A DNA stretch of 64,000 nucleotides from CAYWWM01 sp965198025 (GCA_965198025.1 OZ240237.1:2170001-2234000); one strand, 5' to 3'; shown: positions 51,640 to 60,866, counted from the stretch's first letter. The notes: generated from the letters alone by a model not told the origin. Numbers and translations: made by a program.

Positions 51640-52062
51640 TTGGCAGTGCAACGGACCCTCACCATCATCAAGCCAGACGGAGTCGCACAGAACAACATCG
51701 GCGACGTGCTCCAGGCCTTCGAACAGAACCAGTTCAAAGTGGTCGCGATGAAGATGCTGCGGCTGACGAAGCAGGAAGCGGAGGGATTTTATGCCGTGCA
51801 TCGCGAGCGGCCTTTTTTCGACAGCCTGACGACGTTCATGAGCTCGGGGCGGATTGTCGTGATGGTGCTCGAAGGCAATGACATCATCAGCCACCTGCGT
51901 ACCGTCATGGGCGCGACGAATCCAGCCAACGCCGCTGAGGGGACATTGCGAAAACGCTTCGCCACTTCGATCGAACACAACGTCATCCACGGCTCCGACG
52001 CGCTGGAAACCGCCGCCTTCGAGATTCGCTATTTCTTCAGCGAGATGGAAATTCCGGCGTAA
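51640..52062 (+). CDS. ndk: nucleoside-diphosphate kinase
   Basis: The 140-residue protein starts at a TTG with GGGAG eight bases upstream; a GTG at 51646 is the alternative. It has KPDG near the start, ATNP in the active site region and the phospho-histidine His117 in NVIHGSD. It balances nucleoside triphosphate pools. Placement directly after sucCD, whose product may be GTP, makes metabolic sense. Confidence 0.95.
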   Translation: MAVQRTLTIIKPDGVAQNNIGDVLQAFEQNQFKVVAMKMLRLTKQEAEGFYAVHRERPFFDSLTTFMSSGRIVVMVLEGNDIISHLRTVMGATNPANAAEGTLRKRFATSIEHNVIHGSDALETAAFEIRYFFSEMEIPA

Positions 52063-52092
52063 GCGCGCACATTCCTCAAGGCAGGCAACCAG

Positions 52093-52317
52093 ATGCTGCC
52101 TCAGTTCGGGAAACTGTTCATCACCATCGGGATCGTTCTCGTAGTTGTGGGCGTTCTTCTTCTGTTCTCCGACCGCCTGTCGTTCCTCCGCATCGGACGC
52201 CTGCCGGGAGACGTCGTTTATCGGCGCGGCAACTTTACATTCTACTTTCCGATCGTCACCTCGATTGCGATCAGTCTGATCTTGACGCTGTTGTTCTACG
52301 TGTTCGGACGGCGATAA
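52093..52317 (+). CDS. DUF2905 small membrane protein
   Basis: The 74-residue protein has two membrane segments (about 6-26 and 51-71) joined by the conserved loop RIGRLPGDVVYRRGNFTFYFP, which is the DUF2905 signature. Its function is unknown. It lies between ndk and xseA, 9 bases before xseA. Confidence 0.9.
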   Translation: MLPQFGKLFITIGIVLVVVGVLLLFSDRLSFLRIGRLPGDVVYRRGNFTFYFPIVTSIAISLILTLLFYVFGRR

Positions 52318-52326
52318 GGAAGCATC

Positions 52327-53712
52327 GTGTCCCAGATTCAACTGAACTTCGCGGTCGAGAGGCGCATCTACCGGGTGAGCGAGCTCAGCCGGCTGATCCG
52401 CGAAAAACTGGAAGCGGAGTTCCCGGACGCGTGGGTCGAGGGAGAAGTTTCGAACTTTCACCCGGCTGCATCGGGCCACCTGTATTTCACGCTCAAGGAC
52501 GAGACGGCGCAATTGCGGTGCGTCTGCTTCCGGCAATACGCGCGGTATCTGAAGTTCCGGCCCGAGGACGGCCTGCTGGTGACGGCACGCGGGCGGATCA
52601 GCGTTTACGAAGCACGCGGCGAATACCAGCTTGCCGTAGAGTTCCTGGAGCCCCGGGGACTGGGTGCGCTGCAACTGGCCTTTGATCAGTTGAAGCGAAA
52701 GCTGGCGGCTGAGGGCCTGTTCGACGCCGCACGGAAAAAGCCGCTACCGCGGCTTCCGCGGCGGATCGGAATCATCACCTCGCTGCACGGGGCAGCGATC
52801 CAAGACGTGATCCGTATTCTGCACCGCCGGCACGAGAACCTGCACCTGCTGCTCTATCCCGTCCGCGTTCAGGGTGACGGAGCGGCAGATGAGATGGTAA
52901 GCGCCCTCTCGTTCTTCAATCGCCATTCCCTGAAGCAACCTCGCGTGGACGTGATTCTCCTAGGGCGCGGTGGAGGTTCGATGGAGGACCTTTGGGCATT
53001 CAATGAAGAGCGGCTCGCGCGGGCCATTGCTGCTTCTTCGGTTCCCGTTATCTCGGCTGTCGGGCATGAAACGGACTTCAGTATCGCCGATTTCGTTGCC
53101 GACCTCCGAGCCCCGACTCCATCGGCTGCGGCGGAACTGGTGATCGAAACGCAAGAGCGGCTCGCCGAACAGATTGCGATTCTCGAGGACGATCTCCGAA
53201 AAGTCATCCGATACAATCTGCTGCAGCGGCGCCAGGAGCTGACCGAGATCGTCGCGCACCGCGGGTTCCAGACGCTGCGCATTCTGCTGGGTGAGGCCGC
53301 GCAACGCAGCGACGATCTGGCAGACCGCCTGACGGAAGCAGCGCGGGAGGCGCTTCGTCAGGTGCTCCGGCGCTGGGAGCAACCGCATGCCTTTCTGACT
53401 CATTTCGATTTGCGGGCGCGGCAGGAACGCGAGCAGCTGCGCTTGAATCGCGTGAGTGCAGCGCTCGTCCATCCGGTCCGGCTGCTGTTGGCAAGAAAGA
53501 GGGGGCACATGGAGTCGCTGCGGGCGGAACTGGAACAGCTCAATCCAGCGACGATTCTGGAACGTGGGTATGCGATTGCATTCGACGCCACCGGCAAGGT
53601 GCTCAAGGATGCGGCCAACACCGCCAAGGGAGAGCCGATCACTCTGCGTCTGGCGCGGGGACAGCTCATGGCACGCGTCGATCAAGTGAAACCTGAGGCA
53701 GAAGAAACCTAA
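52327..53712 (+). CDS. xseA: exodeoxyribonuclease VII, large subunit
   Basis: The 461-residue protein begins at a GTG with a weak AAGGAAG upstream. It has the N-terminal OB fold (WVEGEVSNFHPAASGHLYFTLKD, in two parts VEGEVSNF and GHLYFTLKD), the catalytic core PRRIGIITS, RGGGSMEDLWAFNEE, ISAVGHETDFSIADFVADLRAPTPSAAAE-type text, then a long coiled coil. It degrades single-stranded DNA with XseB. No xseB is seen directly downstream; the next gene is on the other strand. Confidence 0.95.
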   Translation: MSQIQLNFAVERRIYRVSELSRLIREKLEAEFPDAWVEGEVSNFHPAASGHLYFTLKDETAQLRCVCFRQYARYLKFRPEDGLLVTARGRISVYEARGEYQLAVEFLEPRGLGALQLAFDQLKRKLAAEGLFDAARKKPLPRLPRRIGIITSLHGAAIQDVIRILHRRHENLHLLLYPVRVQGDGAADEMVSALSFFNRHSLKQPRVDVILLGRGGGSMEDLWAFNEERLARAIAASSVPVISAVGHETDFSIADFVADLRAPTPSAAAELVIETQERLAEQIAILEDDLRKVIRYNLLQRRQELTEIVAHRGFQTLRILLGEAAQRSDDLADRLTEAAREALRQVLRRWEQPHAFLTHFDLRARQEREQLRLNRVSAALVHPVRLLLARKRGHMESLRAELEQLNPATILERGYAIAFDATGKVLKDAANTAKGEPITLRLARGQLMARVDQVKPEAEET

Positions 53713-53749
53713 CTGGATCTGGGTGCATCGGGTCTTGGTTCGGGGTGAG

Positions 53750-54895
53750 TTATCGGGCTGCGGTGGGAACCGCCGCTTCCACGCTCTGCTTCCTCCGGAT
53801 CGCTTCGTCGATCTGCTGTAGCAAAAGCAGGGTTTCTTTCTCCAGGTCGGGAGTGCTTCTCCGCGAGCCCGCTACTTGGGCCAGATGGCGCCGGGCCGCC
53901 TCCAGATCGTCCAGTTTGCGGTATAGATCCCCCAACTCGAAATGAACGCGGGCCACGGGCACTTCTCGATAGCCCGGTGTGTCCCGCCGGACATTCGCCA
54001 ACACAGCCTCATATTCCGCAATGGCTTCCTCGGTTTCGTCGGCTGCCCGATGAATCGAAGCAATTTCCAGAGGGAAAACAAAGTTGCGCGGGAACGCAGC
54101 GGCCACCCGCTCCAGGGTTTCGCGGGCATCCGCGAACCTCTTTTCGCGGCGGTACATGACGACCAGCAGAATCTGGGCGTCGTACCTCGCTCCGCTGCCC
54201 CAGCGCGCCACGCTCTCAACCAGCTCCATGCCGCTCTCTTTTTCACCGGACAATCCGATGAGATAAAGCAATACCTTTAGCGGCCCCGGCATGCTTCCCA
54301 ACGCAAAATCGAACAGGCCCGGAACCATATAGGCGTCGTATTGCCGGGGATTGAGCTGAGTCAGGCGGGTGTGAAAGCCGTTCGCCTTTCTGGCACTGCC
54401 CATGGAATCGAGCAGGGCGCGTGCAACCAAGCCCTGATAGGTGGCCTTGGTCGCGTAAGCAACTCCACAGGAATACAGGGCCTGCTGGTCCGTCTTGTCG
54501 CGCTGGAGGCGCTGTTCGCACAACCGGATTGCCGTTTGATTGGATTGGTGGAAATTCCGGTCGAGCACGGGGTCCACCTCGATCTTGCGCCTCCGGAAGA
54601 ATCGGTTCGACGCCCCAAACAGGTCGCCTTCAAGAACGCCGGCAATAAACAATTGTTTGTAAAAGTACGCCACCGCCACCCGATGGTGCGAGTAGGGGTT
54701 GGCGGGGTCGGCATCCCGCAGGCGCTCAAAGGTTCGGATGGCCTCGTTGTATTCCAGGCTGTAGAAATGATCAAAGCCCGTGGCAGAAAGTCGCCGGACC
54801 TGGTCGGGAGAAAGAGCGGGCGCTTGCGCGCTGGCACCCGCAGCCAGGGCCCAGCTGAGGACGACTCCTCCCATTGCTCCCGCGACTCGATTCAT
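53750..54895 (-). CDS. secreted TPR protein
   Basis: The 381-residue protein has a signal peptide (GVVLSWALAAGASA-Q, cleavage near residue 23) and then TPR-like helical repeats, clearest at 40-65 (GFDHFYSLEYNEAIRTFERLRDADP in two parts) and 270-345 (PGYREVPVARVHFELGDLYRKLDDLEAARRHL in parts). The middle has SGEKESGMELVE. No enzymatic motif is seen. It is convergent with xseA. It is probably a periplasmic scaffold or part of an export machine; no specific partner is indicated. Confidence 0.75.
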   Translation of the reverse strand: MNRVAGAMGGVVLSWALAAGASAQAPALSPDQVRRLSATGFDHFYSLEYNEAIRTFERLRDADPANPYSHHRVAVAYFYKQLFIAGVLEGDLFGASNRFFRRRKIEVDPVLDRNFHQSNQTAIRLCEQRLQRDKTDQQALYSCGVAYATKATYQGLVARALLDSMGSARKANGFHTRLTQLNPRQYDAYMVPGLFDFALGSMPGPLKVLLYLIGLSGEKESGMELVESVARWGSGARYDAQILLVVMYRREKRFADARETLERVAAAFPRNFVFPLEIASIHRAADETEEAIAEYEAVLANVRRDTPGYREVPVARVHFELGDLYRKLDDLEAARRHLAQVAGSRRSTPDLEKETLLLLQQIDEAIRRKQSVEAAVPTAAR

Positions 54896-54997
54896 GGCAC
54901 CCGTCCTCGAAACAGCAGCGCTGCTGGTCTATAAGATGACACGAAAGGGCACAAGGATGGAACAGGAGATCAGAAATTCGGCGTAAGAGGAACCGCC

Positions 54998-55339
54998 TTA
55001 TCCCGGAGGCCAGCGCATCGGGCGGCCACCCAGCAGGTGGAGGTGCAGATGAAAAACTGATTGCCCGGCTTCCGCCCCGGTGTTCACGACGGTCCGGTAT
55101 CCGCCGGTCAGGTTGCGCTCCTGGGCCAGTTGGGCGGCGACCCGGTGGAGATGCCCGATGACCGGCTCGTCAGTCTCGGCGGCTTCTGCCGCGGATGCAA
55201 AATGCTTGCGTGGAATCACCAGCACATGCACCGGGGCCTGCGGGTTGACGTCATCAAAAGCAACTGAGGCCTTGTCCTCGTAGATGATCCGGGCGGGAAG
55301 TTCCTTGGCCACAATTTTGCAGAAAATACAATCCGCCAT
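54998..55339 (-). CDS. HIT family (HINT-type) nucleotide-binding protein
   Basis: I take the ATG at 55339 with GAGGTGAGT ahead; the frame begins 6 bases earlier at a GTG. The 113-residue protein has the histidine triad HLHLHLLGG (H97, H99, H101), CIFCKI near the start with a CxxC, and HVLVIPRKH. It acts on nucleoside phosphoramidates or acyl-adenylates. The gene starts 7 bases beyond the rlpA stop. Confidence 0.93.
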   Translation of the reverse strand: MADCIFCKIVAKELPARIIYEDKASVAFDDVNPQAPVHVLVIPRKHFASAAEAAETDEPVIGHLHRVAAQLAQERNLTGGYRTVVNTGAEAGQSVFHLHLHLLGGRPMRWPPG

Positions 55340-55346
55340 ACTCACC

Positions 55347-56045
55347 TCAAAAAGCGTTCAACCGTACTACAAAACCCGACAGGTTTTCTCGTCCCAGTTG
55401 GGCTGCAAGGTTACGGGCTTCCAGGGCCGACGTCTTCGGGCCGACGCGTACGCGGTAGAACAGACCGTCACCGCTTTCGTAACGCTCGACGAACGCCCCA
55501 CCATAGCGCGCCTGCAGACTGCTCTGAAGCCGCTCGGCGGCGGCCTGGTCGCGAAACGCTCCGACCTGCACAGCATACAAGCCCGAAGGAGGCGCATCGG
55601 CCGCAGAAATAACTTCCAGGCGCACGACGGCCGTTCCCGATCCAATCATACGGATTTGCCGCGCCGCCTCCTGCGAGAGGTCAATGATCCGGCCCTTGAC
55701 GAATGGCCCGCGATCCGTGATCCGCACCGTGACCGAGCGACTGTTTTCAAGGTTGGTCACTTTCACCCAGGTGTCGAAGGGCATTGTCAGGTGTGCAGCC
55801 GTGAGCTGATTCTTGTTGTAGATTTCTCCGTTTGCCGCGCGGCGGCCGTGATACGGGTCGCCGTACCAACTGGCGTAACCGGTCTCAACGGTACCTGGCG
55901 GGAGAGTCTCCACAGTTCCGCCTCCAGACAATGGCACCGGCACTCGCCCGGCCGAGGGAGGGCCGGAAACGGTCTGGCGCCGTCCGCAAGCTGACCCCGC
56001 CAGCACGGCAAGAAGACAGACAACGAGAATTGTCCGAGTTCTCAC
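55347..56045 (-). CDS. rlpA: RlpA-like lytic transglycosylase lipoprotein with SPOR domain
   Basis: The 232-residue protein starts at a GTG. It has a lipoprotein signal (LAGSAC, Cys20), a double-psi beta-barrel with GYASWYGDPYHGRRAANGEIYN-type text and VRITDRGPF, and a C-terminal SPOR domain (about 155-232, YAVQVGAFRDQAAAERLQ). RlpA proteins cleave naked glycan strands at the division septum, which the SPOR domain recognises. It is divergent from the rhomboid gene. Confidence 0.93.
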   Translation of the reverse strand: MRTRTILVVCLLAVLAGSACGRRQTVSGPPSAGRVPVPLSGGGTVETLPPGTVETGYASWYGDPYHGRRAANGEIYNKNQLTAAHLTMPFDTWVKVTNLENSRSVTVRITDRGPFVKGRIIDLSQEAARQIRMIGSGTAVVRLEVISAADAPPSGLYAVQVGAFRDQAAAERLQSSLQARYGGAFVERYESGDGLFYRVRVGPKTSALEARNLAAQLGRENLSGFVVRLNAF

Positions 56046-56114
56046 GTCACTCTTGATTATAGAAAACGCATCAGGAAGTCAGGGATCGGGAAAGACGAAG
56101 TTTCACCATCGGTA

Positions 56115-56120
56115 TATAAT
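56115..56120 (+). promoter_or_regulatory. -10 box ahead of the rhomboid gene
   Basis: A perfect TATAAT lies 36 bases before the ATG at 56157. The -35 region 17 bases upstream (AAGACG) is poor, so activation may be needed. Confidence 0.4.
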
Positions 56121-56156
56121 GAGTGACCTAAGAGATGCTTTCTCGGAATCGCTGCC

Positions 56157-57092
56157 ATGCCTCTTTCTCCACGCATGAAATGGAAAATCCACCGCTACCG
56201 GATGGAACTCGAAGAGCGCATAGAGCGGGTGCGCGGCTTTTTCCAGTCGGTCGCAAACAAACAGCGCATGTGCCCGGCGTGCCGGGCGCTGATCGATCGC
56301 AAGGAACGGGTTTGCCCGCTGTGCGGTGAACGGGTCTCACAGGTGGCGCAGGCCGGGGTCGGCCGGGCACTCGATTCAATCCTCCCGCAACAGGCTCGCT
56401 ACACTACAATTTTGCTCAGCGTGAACGTATTCCTGTTCGGGCTCATGCTCCTCGCAACGATCCGCAGCAGCGGGGGAGAATTCAGCGGGAATCTTCTGTT
56501 CGGCTCAATTGACGTTCTGACGCTCGTGCGGTTCGGCGCCAAATACGGGTTCCTGATCGCTGAAGGAGAGTGGTGGCGTTTCGTTACACCAGTTTTTCTG
56601 CATGCAAACCTGATTCACATTGCCTTCAACTCGTGGGTTCTGTTCGATCTGGGCCCAGCGGTCGAGGGAATCTACGGGCCACAGAAGTTTCTGGTGCTCT
56701 ACGTCGCGACGGGCGCTGCAAGTTTCATTTTCAGCTTCTTGTGGCGTCCTCTGTCGGTGAGCGTGGGGGCTTCCGGGGCCATCTTCGGCCTGATCGGCGT
56801 CATGATTGCCTACGGTTATCGCAACCGGCACGGTGTCGGCGATGCGGTCCGAAACATGTTCGTCCGCTGGGCCATGTATATGCTCGCATTCGGGCTCATC
56901 ATTCCGGGAATCGACAATGCAGCGCACATCGGAGGCCTTGTGTCGGGCATCGCGTTCGGGGCACTGGTCTCCGACCTTCCCGAAGTCACGCAGACGGGCA
57001 TTCAGATGTGGACGACCCTCCGCGCGGTCGCGTTCTTTGTGGTTCTGTTCGGTTTCATAATGGTGGGCCTGCGCGCTGGAGCGTTGCAGTGA
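56157..57092 (+). CDS. rhomboid intramembrane serine protease with N-terminal zinc ribbon
   Basis: The 311-residue protein has a zinc-ribbon-like CPAC...CPLC (C39, C42, C53, C56) in a charged N-terminal part, then at least six membrane segments. The rhomboid catalytic dyad is present: Ser206 in GASGAIFG and His257 in NAAHIGG. The L1/helix-2 residues H149, H154 and N158 (FLHANLIHIAFNSW) fit too. It cleaves membrane proteins in the lipid bilayer. The substrate is unknown. A later ATG at 56175 is a possible start. Confidence 0.92.
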   Translation: MPLSPRMKWKIHRYRMELEERIERVRGFFQSVANKQRMCPACRALIDRKERVCPLCGERVSQVAQAGVGRALDSILPQQARYTTILLSVNVFLFGLMLLATIRSSGGEFSGNLLFGSIDVLTLVRFGAKYGFLIAEGEWWRFVTPVFLHANLIHIAFNSWVLFDLGPAVEGIYGPQKFLVLYVATGAASFIFSFLWRPLSVSVGASGAIFGLIGVMIAYGYRNRHGVGDAVRNMFVRWAMYMLAFGLIIPGIDNAAHIGGLVSGIAFGALVSDLPEVTQTGIQMWTTLRAVAFFVVLFGFIMVGLRAGALQ

Positions 57093-57216
57093 CGGGGATT
57101 TGTCTAAGGTTGGTGAACAGCCAGTCGATTGTAGTTGCTTGACCCGGGTGGCGGACCCGGAGGCGATTGCCGAGGCGAAATCTTCCTATAACTTAGTCCG
57201 CACGCATCCTCTACTT

Positions 57217-58320
57217 CTACTGACGCCCTGCGCCGAGACCCTCGCGATACACTTCCCACGTCTGTTCGGCGCATTTTGCCCAGGTAAAGAGGTTCGCTCT
57301 CTCCCGGCCGCGGCGGCGCAGATCCGCTGCATGGGCTTCGTCTTCGATCACGCGCCGCATGGCTTCTCTAATCTGCACGACATCACGCGGGTCCACAAAC
57401 GCAGCGGCATCGCCCGCCACTTCCGGCATCGCCGAGCAGTTGGACGTAATTACCGGCAGGCCGCAGGTCATGGCCTCGAGCACCGGCATTCCGAATCCTT
57501 CTTCCAGAGAAGGAAAGACTAATGCGGAGGCAGTCAAGTAGAGCAGCCGGAGAGTCTCCGTCGAAGCGTGTCCCAGGCGTACGACACGCTCGCTCAGGCC
57601 CTCCCGTTCGATCAAGCTATGGATCGCATCGGCTCCGTAACCGTCGCCTCCCGCAAGCACCAAGCGGTACCCCGAGAGCTTCGAGGCGGCCAGAACGACG
57701 TTGGCGATGTTCTTGCGCACCTGGATCACGCCGACATTCAGGAAGAATTTCTCCTCGAGGGAAAATCCGAGAACTTCCTTCCGGAATAGATTCCGCTCCT
57801 CGGAACTTGCCGCCGGAATCGGGTCCACACCGTGATAGATGACACGGATGCGTTCTTCGGAAGCATTGGTGTGACGAAGCAGTTCTCCCCGGGTCGCATT
57901 CGATACGGCAATGATCCGATCGGCCCGGGAAACCGCGTCATGCAGAACTTCCGTAAAGCGATTTTGGAACGACGGAGCAGAGTACTTCGTGGAAGTCAAC
58001 GGAAACAAATCATGGATGGTCACAACGGAAACTGGATAGGAGCGGCGCGGCAGCCGCTGGTTGAGGCCGTGAAACAAGGAAGCCGAGCGAGGCGGCAACC
58101 ATGGTTCCCAGACCGGGAAGGCCGAGCACTCAGCCGGCCAGGCCTTCCGCCGTCCCCACCGCCAATACGGGCCGATCCGCACGCCAAGCGCCAAGCGAAG
58201 GTCCGGAGATGCTTCAGCCGGCAGAGAAGCTGCGAGAGCCTGAATCAGCTTCCAGCAATAGATGCCTGTCCCGGTCGGTTCGGGATAGGCTGCTTCGGTG
58301 GCGTCCAGCGCAATCGTCAT
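57217..58320 (-). CDS. glycosyltransferase family 4 protein
   Basis: The 367-residue protein is a GT-B fold glycosyltransferase: N-terminal IALDATEA and GTGIYCW, C-terminal NVGVIQVRKN, LVLAGGDG and the ExxxxxxxE motif in LEEGFGMPVLEAM. Text such as GVDPIPAA and SVVTIHDLFPLTSTKYSAP resembles mannosyl- or rhamnosyl-type enzymes of polysaccharide synthesis. No other saccharide gene is near. It is last of the minus-strand group, 64 bases after pgsA. Confidence 0.88.
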   Translation of the reverse strand: MTIALDATEAAYPEPTGTGIYCWKLIQALAASLPAEASPDLRLALGVRIGPYWRWGRRKAWPAECSAFPVWEPWLPPRSASLFHGLNQRLPRRSYPVSVVTIHDLFPLTSTKYSAPSFQNRFTEVLHDAVSRADRIIAVSNATRGELLRHTNASEERIRVIYHGVDPIPAASSEERNLFRKEVLGFSLEEKFFLNVGVIQVRKNIANVVLAASKLSGYRLVLAGGDGYGADAIHSLIEREGLSERVVRLGHASTETLRLLYLTASALVFPSLEEGFGMPVLEAMTCGLPVITSNCSAMPEVAGDAAAFVDPRDVVQIREAMRRVIEDEAHAADLRRRGRERANLFTWAKCAEQTWEVYREGLGAGRQ

Positions 58321-58384
58321 TTCGGGGATAGTGGACCGTGCGGCTTTACTTTTCGTTCAATTCGGCGCAGCAGTCCCTCCACTC

Positions 58385-58945
58385 TCAATCCAGGTTCCGG
58401 AACCGGCCAGCCGTCCGGAACGCATAATGAAGCCCCGAAACCACCGTAAAGATACCTGTCGTGTACACGGCTGCTTGCTGGAGCCATCGCAGCGGCTCGT
58501 TGAAATAGATCAATACCAGCAGGGTGCACAGCACCGTCGCCACCTGTCCAATGGTATTGATTTTTCCGTAGAGGGTGGGAGGGAAGCTTCGGATTGGCGT
58601 CGCCAGGACCATCGCCAGAGCCGTCATCAGAATAATGATATCGCGGCTCACAACCAGGATCACGAGCCACAGCGGAATACTGCCGTCCAAGCCCAGCGCC
58701 ACGAAGGAAGAGGTCAGCAGCAGTTTGTCGGCAATCGGGTCCAGATATTTCCCCAGTTCGGTCTGCTGCCCCATACGGCGCGCCAGCAAGCCATCGAGGC
58801 CGTCGCTGACTCCGGCGATCAGCACCAGCGCGAAGGCCATCCCGTATTCGTCCACGACAATCGACACAATGACGAAGGGGATAAAGATCAGTCGCAGAAG
58901 CGTGATCTGGTTCGGGGCATACAGGACTTGGTTGAGCCTCGGCAT
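58385..58945 (-). CDS. pgsA: CDP-alcohol phosphatidyltransferase, likely glycerol-3-phosphate type
   Basis: The 186-residue membrane protein has the CDP-alcohol phosphotransferase motif D-x2-DG-x2-AR-x8-G-x3-D-x3-D: D48, D51, AR at 55-56, G65, D69 and D73. Length and N-terminus (LNQVLYAPNQITLLRLIFIP) match PgsA, which makes phosphatidylglycerol phosphate. It starts 7 bases after the LolD-like ATPase gene. A different head-group acceptor cannot be ruled out. Confidence 0.88.
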   Translation of the reverse strand: MPRLNQVLYAPNQITLLRLIFIPFVIVSIVVDEYGMAFALVLIAGVSDGLDGLLARRMGQQTELGKYLDPIADKLLLTSSFVALGLDGSIPLWLVILVVSRDIIILMTALAMVLATPIRSFPPTLYGKINTIGQVATVLCTLLVLIYFNEPLRWLQQAAVYTTGIFTVVSGLHYAFRTAGRFRNLD

Positions 58946-58952
58946 CGAACGT

Positions 58953-59633
58953 TTAGGGAATGATCAGCCGGCCGTCGCGCATGGACAACACACGGGAGGC
59001 GAATGCAGCAGCTTCCCGGCTGTGTGTGGCCATCAACACCGTCCGGCCCATCTGGCGGCTGATCCGGTCCAGCAACTGCAGCACCACCTCCGCATTGCTG
59101 CTGTCGAGATTTCCGGTCGGCTCATCTGCGATCAGGACGGCAGGATCATGTACCAAAGCACGCGCGATCGCCACGCGTTGCATCTCGCCGCCGGAGAGCT
59201 GATGCGGAAAGAATGGGGACTTATGCCCCAAGCCGACCAGGTCAAGCAGCCCGGCCGTTCGCTGCTCAACTTCGTCTCCCCGGCTCTTCCCATCCAACCA
59301 GAGCGGCACCGCTACGTTCTCGGCAACCGTCAGCGTCGGAAGCAGATTGAAAAACTGGAACGCAAAGCCGACGCGGGTTCGGCGCAAGCGGCTCAGCTCG
59401 CTATCAGTCATGCGACCCGTCGATCGTTCTCCAATCCGCACTTCGCCGCTGGTAGGCAGGTCCACTGCACCCGCTAGATTGAGTAGCGTGCTCTTGCCAC
59501 ATCCGCTCCGGCCCACGATTGCCGTAAAGGATCCGGCCTCGAGCGTCAGGTTCGCCTCCCGCACGGCATAGACCTCGGTTCCCTCGGCGGGATATGCCCT
59601 GCTCGCCTGCACCAACTCGACCACCGGCGACAC
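58953..59633 (-). CDS. LolD/MacB-type ABC transporter ATP-binding protein
   Basis: I choose the GTG at 59633, with AGGA at 59641-59644, because it gives 226 residues, the normal LolD length, and avoids overlap with the upstream gene. The frame is open to a TTG at 59807. Walker A is GRSGCGKST (41-49), the signature LSGGEMQR, Walker B VLIADEP with TGNLDSSNAE. This subfamily works with FtsX-like permeases to move lipoproteins or other envelope substrates. No permease gene is adjacent, so it is an orphan ATPase here. Confidence 0.88.
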   Translation of the reverse strand: MSPVVELVQASRAYPAEGTEVYAVREANLTLEAGSFTAIVGRSGCGKSTLLNLAGAVDLPTSGEVRIGERSTGRMTDSELSRLRRTRVGFAFQFFNLLPTLTVAENVAVPLWLDGKSRGDEVEQRTAGLLDLVGLGHKSPFFPHQLSGGEMQRVAIARALVHDPAVLIADEPTGNLDSSNAEVVLQLLDRISRQMGRTVLMATHSREAAAFASRVLSMRDGRLIIP

Positions 59634-59769
59634 GACGGATTCCTGGACCTCCGAATCCAGTGTAGCAGCGTTCGAATCAGTTTGCGCGACGCGGGAAGGA
59701 TCGGGCGGTTTCCTGATGCCGCATCCGTCGGCTCGGGACCCTGGAAGGAAACTCAGGCCGGTAAGCCTT

Positions 59770-60795
59770 CTATTCGGCGCCGGGAACGGACTCTGGCCTC
59801 GCAACAAGCCTCCATGCCGTCTTTTCGAGTTGCTGGCGGGCGAAGGCGGCCCATTGGCTATTTGGATCGCGTTTCAAGTACTCCAGCCACTGGCGGCGAG
59901 CCCGACCGTGCAGTCCCAATCTCTCATACACCAGTGCAAGATTATAATGTGGGTCCGGAGAGTTGGGGCTGAGCCGGACAGCTTCCTCGTAGTGCCGCCG
60001 CGCTTTCTCCCACTCCTGTCGCTCATCAAACACGTTCGCCAGGTTGAAATGCGCCAATGCGTAGTCTGCATCGAACGCCAGGACGGCGCGATAGCAGCGC
60101 TCCGCCTCACTGAGCTTCCCCAGGCTGTAGAATACGGTCCCCAAATTGATCCATGCTCCGGCAGCGTGGGCGTCGAGATCGATTGCTTTCTGGTAGGCGC
60201 GGATGGCCTTCGGCAGCGTGTCCTTCCGTTCCTCGTATCGCAGCCCTGCCCGGAAGAATCGGTCGGCAAGAACCTTCCCGTCGGTCTCGCTCAATCCTCG
60301 GGGGTGCGCCGGCTTCTCGAGCTTTCGAACTGTCGTCGCACGATCCTTCGGTGCGTACTCCAGCACGAACTGTCCGGTCATCGGCTCCAGCGAAGTGCCT
60401 TTGAAGTGGACCAACAGGCGCTTCCCTCGTTTCTGAAACTGGAGTTCACTCCACGGCCTTTCCACATCTCCAAGCTTCCTCTTCATAGCAGCATGCAGCG
60501 ACCGGATGCGGGCCGGGGGAACTCCTTCTTTCCGCAACTGCAGCAGGGTTCGCAAGGAAACGATATCCGAGAACGTATACACACATTCCGTGGACCGGCT
60601 GCGGGCCATCCCCTCTCTTTTTGGAGCGGCTGCGCGAACGCACTTCCCCGTGTTCTCTACCGGCCGCATCACCGTTTGCGGCGAAACAAAACCCTGACGC
60701 TCCCAGGCAGCCAACTGGCGGTTGCTCAATCCCAGCATTCGCAGCACTTGTTTTCTGCTGTAGCCTTTCCCGTCCGATTGAGACGCGCTGTTCAT
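59770..60795 (-). CDS. MerR-type DNA-binding domain fused to TPR repeats
   Basis: The ATG at 60795 follows GAAGG and gives 341 residues. The N-terminal part (11-105) is a MerR-like winged helix: SRKQVLRMLGLSNRQLAAWERQGFV, then VYTFSDIVSLRTLLQLRKEGVPPARIR. A connecting region of about 75 residues follows (beta-rich, SELQFQKRGKRLLVHF). From about 185 the C-terminus has at least four TPR units (AIRAYQKAIDLDAHAAGAWINLG and NLANVFDERQEWEKARRHYEEAVRLSP in parts). It could be a transcription regulator whose TPRs bind a partner protein. It heads the group with the ATPase, pgsA and the glycosyltransferase. Confidence 0.82.
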   Translation of the reverse strand: MNSASQSDGKGYSRKQVLRMLGLSNRQLAAWERQGFVSPQTVMRPVENTGKCVRAAAPKREGMARSRSTECVYTFSDIVSLRTLLQLRKEGVPPARIRSLHAAMKRKLGDVERPWSELQFQKRGKRLLVHFKGTSLEPMTGQFVLEYAPKDRATTVRKLEKPAHPRGLSETDGKVLADRFFRAGLRYEERKDTLPKAIRAYQKAIDLDAHAAGAWINLGTVFYSLGKLSEAERCYRAVLAFDADYALAHFNLANVFDERQEWEKARRHYEEAVRLSPNSPDPHYNLALVYERLGLHGRARRQWLEYLKRDPNSQWAAFARQQLEKTAWRLVARPESVPGAE

Positions 60796-60837
60796 CCTTC
60801 GTCGCACCGCAGCGATTACGCCTTCCTTTGACAGCGG

Positions 60838-60866
60838 ATGATAAGAAAATTGTTTCGGCGATGCAA
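60838..60866 (-). promoter_or_regulatory. candidate promoter of the MerR-TPR gene
   Basis: On the minus strand TTGCAT (60861-60866) and TATCAT (60838-60843) are separated by 17 bases. It lies back-to-back with the plus-strand promoter at 60878-60907. Confidence 0.45.
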
